Origin: an uncultured Bacillota bacterium
GTDB lineage: Bacteria > Bacillota > Clostridia > Christensenellales > Borkfalkiaceae
Reading direction: 5' to 3'
Length of the DNA: 64,000 nt
NCBI GenBank assembly: GCA_949287815.1
Contig: CASEHS010000003.1
Span: forward strand, 30,004-94,003
Positions within the stretch are counted from its first letter, which is position 1, and the number at the start of each line of letters is the position of its first letter. The notes under the pieces were generated by a model. It saw only the letters and a program-made list of their open reading frames with translations, made no database searches and had not been told where the DNA came from. This document shows, one piece after another, positions 61,880 through 64,000 of the stretch. A program made the translations under genes and the position numbers.

Positions 61880-63856
61880 ATGAACGTACGCGAGCAAACG
61901 GTAAACGCAATCAGAATCCTCTCGGCGGAAGCCATTCAGAAAGCAAACTCCGGTCACCCCGGACTCCCTCTCGGCAGCGCGCCGATCGGATACGAACTGT
62001 TTTCGGAGTTTCTGAAATTTAACCCGAAAGATCCGAAATGGGACGATCGCGACCGTTTTATCCTCTCTGCAGGACACGGCTCTATGTTGCTTTATTCCCT
62101 CCTCTATCTTTTCGGATATGACATTTCCAAAGAAGATATAATGAATTTCCGCCAGCTCGGCTATAAAACGCCCGGCCATCCCGAATACGGTCACACGCCC
62201 GGCGTTGAAACGACGACCGGCCCCCTCGGACAAGGTATTGCCAATGCCGTAGGTATGGCAATGGCAGAAGCACATCTTGCCGCTATCTTTAACCGCGAAG
62301 GCTTCCCTATCGTCGACCACTACACTTACGCGCTCTGCGGCGACGGGTGTCTTGAAGAAGGTATTTCCTATGAAGCTTGCGCTTTCGCAGGCTCCAATAA
62401 ATTGGGAAAACTTATCCTCTTCTATGACGATAACGATATCACTATCGAAGGCGACACCGACGTAACGTTCACCGAAGACATCCCCACCCGTTTCAAGGCT
62501 CAGGGCTGGCAGGTTCTCAAAGTGGATGACGCCAATGACCTCGATGCGATCAAACGCGCCGTACGCAAAGCAAAGGCTGATAAAGAACATCCTTCTATCA
62601 TTATCTGTAAATCCGTGATCGGCTATGGCTCACCGCTTGCAGGCTCCGAATCCTGCCACGGTGCTCCTCTCGGCGAAGAAAATCTTAAAAAGACCAAGGA
62701 GTTTTTCGGCTGGAATTACCCTCCCTTTGAAGTTCCCGATGAAGTACTCGACCACTGCCGTACGATAGCCAGAAAAGGCGCGGCAAAACAGGGAAAATGG
62801 AAACGTCTTTTCAAAGAATATGCCGTAGCTTACCCCGATCTTGCTGCTCTTTATAAAGAATATATGTCAAAAGATCTGCCCGATCTTAAAAATATGCAGA
62901 GTCTTTTTGAATTTGCAAAACCCGATGCAACAAGAGGTACAAGCTCAACAGTTCTGAACAAACTTGCAGAAATCATCCCCAACATGATCGGAGGATCGGC
63001 GGATCTCGGGCCTTCCAATAAATCCGTAATGAAAAAGTATAAAGACTTCTCCGCTTCGGATAAATCTGGTTCAAACGTTCACTTCGGTATCCGCGAACAC
63101 GCTATGGCGGCGATCGCAAACGGTTTACAACTCCACGGCGGACTCAGAGCGTACTGCGCTACCTTCTTTATCTTTACCGATTACATGAAAAACGCAATGC
63201 GTCTTTCCGCACTCATGCACTTACCCGTAACTTATATTCTTACGCACGACTCGATCGGCGTAGGAGAAGACGGTCCCACGCATGAACCGGTAGAACAACT
63301 CATTGCCCTCAGAAGTATTCCGAACATGAAGGTTTATCGCCCTGCTGACGGAAAAGAAACGGCGGCTGCATGGATCTCCGCACTGACGGGAAATTGCCCT
63401 ACCTGCCTCGTGCTGACCAGACAGAATCTCCCTCAGTATGAAAATTCGGGATTGGATGCACTGAAAGGCGGTTATATCCTTTCTGACAGCAAAAAGCCCG
63501 TTCCCGATGTCATTCTTATCGGAACAGGCTCGGAAGTGGAACAGTGTATGCAGGCAAAAGATATCCTCGCTACCAAAGGTGTGGATGCAAGAGTTGTTTC
63601 CATGCCCTGCATGGAAGAATTCGAAAAACAGCCGCTCGCTTATAAAGAAAGCGTTCTTCCTTCCGACGTTAAAGCACGCGTTTGCGTAGAAGCTGGCTCT
63701 CCTTATTCCTGGTACAAATATGCGGGAGATTACGGCGAGATCATTGCAATGAATTCTTTCGGCGCTTCCGCACCCGCTAAACAACTTTTTGAACTGTTCG
63801 GCTTTACCGCGGACAATATCGTAGAAAAAGCATTCCGCTCCATAAATAAGCTGTAA
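61880..63856 (+). CDS. tkt: Transketolase
   Basis: A 658-residue TPP enzyme, full length. 'KANSGHPGLPLGSAPIG' and 'LSAGHGSMLLYSLLYLFG' hold substrate-binding histidines; 'ALCGDGCLEEGISYEA' is the TPP GDG motif; 'HFGIREHAMAAIANGL' carries the catalytic glutamate and 'THDSIGVGEDGPTHEPVEQL' the histidine pair. Non-oxidative pentose phosphate pathway, and source of erythrose 4-phosphate for the DAHP synthase at 18676. AAGGAG precedes the ATG; 100 bases after the mutase gene. Confidence 0.97.
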   Translation: MNVREQTVNAIRILSAEAIQKANSGHPGLPLGSAPIGYELFSEFLKFNPKDPKWDDRDRFILSAGHGSMLLYSLLYLFGYDISKEDIMNFRQLGYKTPGHPEYGHTPGVETTTGPLGQGIANAVGMAMAEAHLAAIFNREGFPIVDHYTYALCGDGCLEEGISYEACAFAGSNKLGKLILFYDDNDITIEGDTDVTFTEDIPTRFKAQGWQVLKVDDANDLDAIKRAVRKAKADKEHPSIIICKSVIGYGSPLAGSESCHGAPLGEENLKKTKEFFGWNYPPFEVPDEVLDHCRTIARKGAAKQGKWKRLFKEYAVAYPDLAALYKEYMSKDLPDLKNMQSLFEFAKPDATRGTSSTVLNKLAEIIPNMIGGSADLGPSNKSVMKKYKDFSASDKSGSNVHFGIREHAMAAIANGLQLHGGLRAYCATFFIFTDYMKNAMRLSALMHLPVTYILTHDSIGVGEDGPTHEPVEQLIALRSIPNMKVYRPADGKETAAAWISALTGNCPTCLVLTRQNLPQYENSGLDALKGGYILSDSKKPVPDVILIGTGSEVEQCMQAKDILATKGVDARVVSMPCMEEFEKQPLAYKESVLPSDVKARVCVEAGSPYSWYKYAGDYGEIIAMNSFGASAPAKQLFELFGFTADNIVEKAFRSINKL

Positions 63857-63899
63857 GCTTAAAGAAATTGGATATATAAAATTTTACCCGTCTGCGCAA

Positions 63900-64000
63900 T
63901 GTTGAAGTGAACCCCAAAGTTTGGACAAAAAATATAATTAAAATGCTTGGTAGTGAGTTCGGTACCCAACCGGGCTCATTCCTTTTAGTTTGAGAGAGAT
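63900..64000 (-). mobile_element. End of an IS3-family (IS150-like) insertion sequence, cut by window edge
   Basis: At 63900 a terminal repeat begins, TGTTGAAGTGAACCCC followed by AAAGTTTGGACA, close to IS150-group ends ('TGACCCCAAAAAGTTGGACA'). The transposase gene enters from the right edge on the minus strand. The insertion lies 43 bases past the tkt stop codon. Confidence 0.8.
63938..64000 (-). CDS. IS3-family transposase OrfB, C-terminal end
   Basis: The last 20 codons and stop of a minus-strand reading frame: 'LKLKGMSPVGYRTHYQAF'. 'L-K-G-M-S-P-V-x-Y-R' is the well-known C-terminus of the integrase-core OrfB of the IS150 group. The catalytic DDE residues lie outside the window. Confidence 0.8.
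   Translation of the reverse strand: MSLKLKGMSPVGYRTHYQAF

Noticed and set aside
61766..62590. 274-codon minus-strand ORF over tkt
   Set aside because: Antisense to transketolase with intact TPP motifs; no motif of its own.
1..64000. CRISPR arrays, rRNA operons, prophage
   Set aside because: No regularly spaced direct repeats, no rRNA-like sequence and no phage structural genes were seen on either strand.

Overview
The window reads as a chromosomal segment from a low-to-moderate GC Gram-positive anaerobe of the class Clostridia, probably an uncultured gut-type lineage. The evidence is sporulation-lineage genes (ylbJ, cwlD, sigH, a lone spoVAC), a reverse-type rubrerythrin, DegV proteins, a HrcA/CIRCE heat-shock operator, an archaeal-type class I lysyl-tRNA synthetase, an archaeal/eukaryal-type prolyl-tRNA synthetase and a split purH function. 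Almost every intergenic gap holds a Rho-independent hairpin and many genes have near-consensus sigma-A promoters, so transcription units are easy to read.

Layout. 1-6549 (minus): a de novo purine operon purE-purC-purM-purN-purO-AICAR transformylase-purD-purL (purL cut by the window edge). 6624-8720: a DUF1294 protein, a candidate stand-alone ncRNA, mscL and a HAD phosphatase. 8839-11710 (minus): a NitT/TauT-like ABC importer preceded by a TM1266-like ACT-domain gene and a leader that looks like a transcription attenuator or riboswitch of unassigned class. 11790-17825: a small membrane protein, an aconitase-family hydratase, rarA, a patatin-like phospholipase and ylbJ. 17869-22946 (minus): a compact operon alr, 5-formyl-THF cyclo-ligase, a membrane protein, rsmD, coaD, DAHP synthase and prephenate dehydratase. 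23117-30068 (minus): a membrane-linked XRE regulator, then mrnC-rlmB-sigH-dnaX-ybaB-recR-gpsA, and cwlD upstream.

30236-46000 is more accessory: a divergent XRE/SLOG-like pair with paired operators, a membrane-anchored InlB-repeat protein ending in a ribosomal-protein-uL15-like domain, Fe-alcohol dehydrogenase, a NUDIX hydrolase, SpoVAC, DegV, Hsp20, LysRS fused to a tRNA-binding domain, the AzlCD exporter, rubrerythrin, a second protein sharing a domain with the InlB/uL15-like protein, a small alarmone synthetase and an EFR1-type flavodoxin-ferredoxin. 45490-51795 is a cell-surface glycan locus: a GT2-GT8 double glycosyltransferase, an asparagine-synthetase-like protein without the glutaminase cysteine, and UDP-glucose 6-dehydrogenase. 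52039-54994 is an M20 peptidase with two integral membrane partners. 55274-56040 is a CsoR-type metal repressor divergent from a protein with 25 cysteines in 105 residues. The rest holds a tRNA-Leu(UAG), a small membrane protein/TetR pair, proS, a second DegV, a phosphohexomutase, transketolase, and the end of an IS3-family element cut by the window edge.

The strongest leads for something undescribed are the CsoR/cysteine-rich pair, the uL15-like domain on a membrane protein with its paralogous partner domain, the attenuator leader at 11596-11710, the ncRNA at 6926-7141, and the GT2-GT8/AsnB-like/Ugd locus. All functional statements come from reading motifs by eye; no database search was run.
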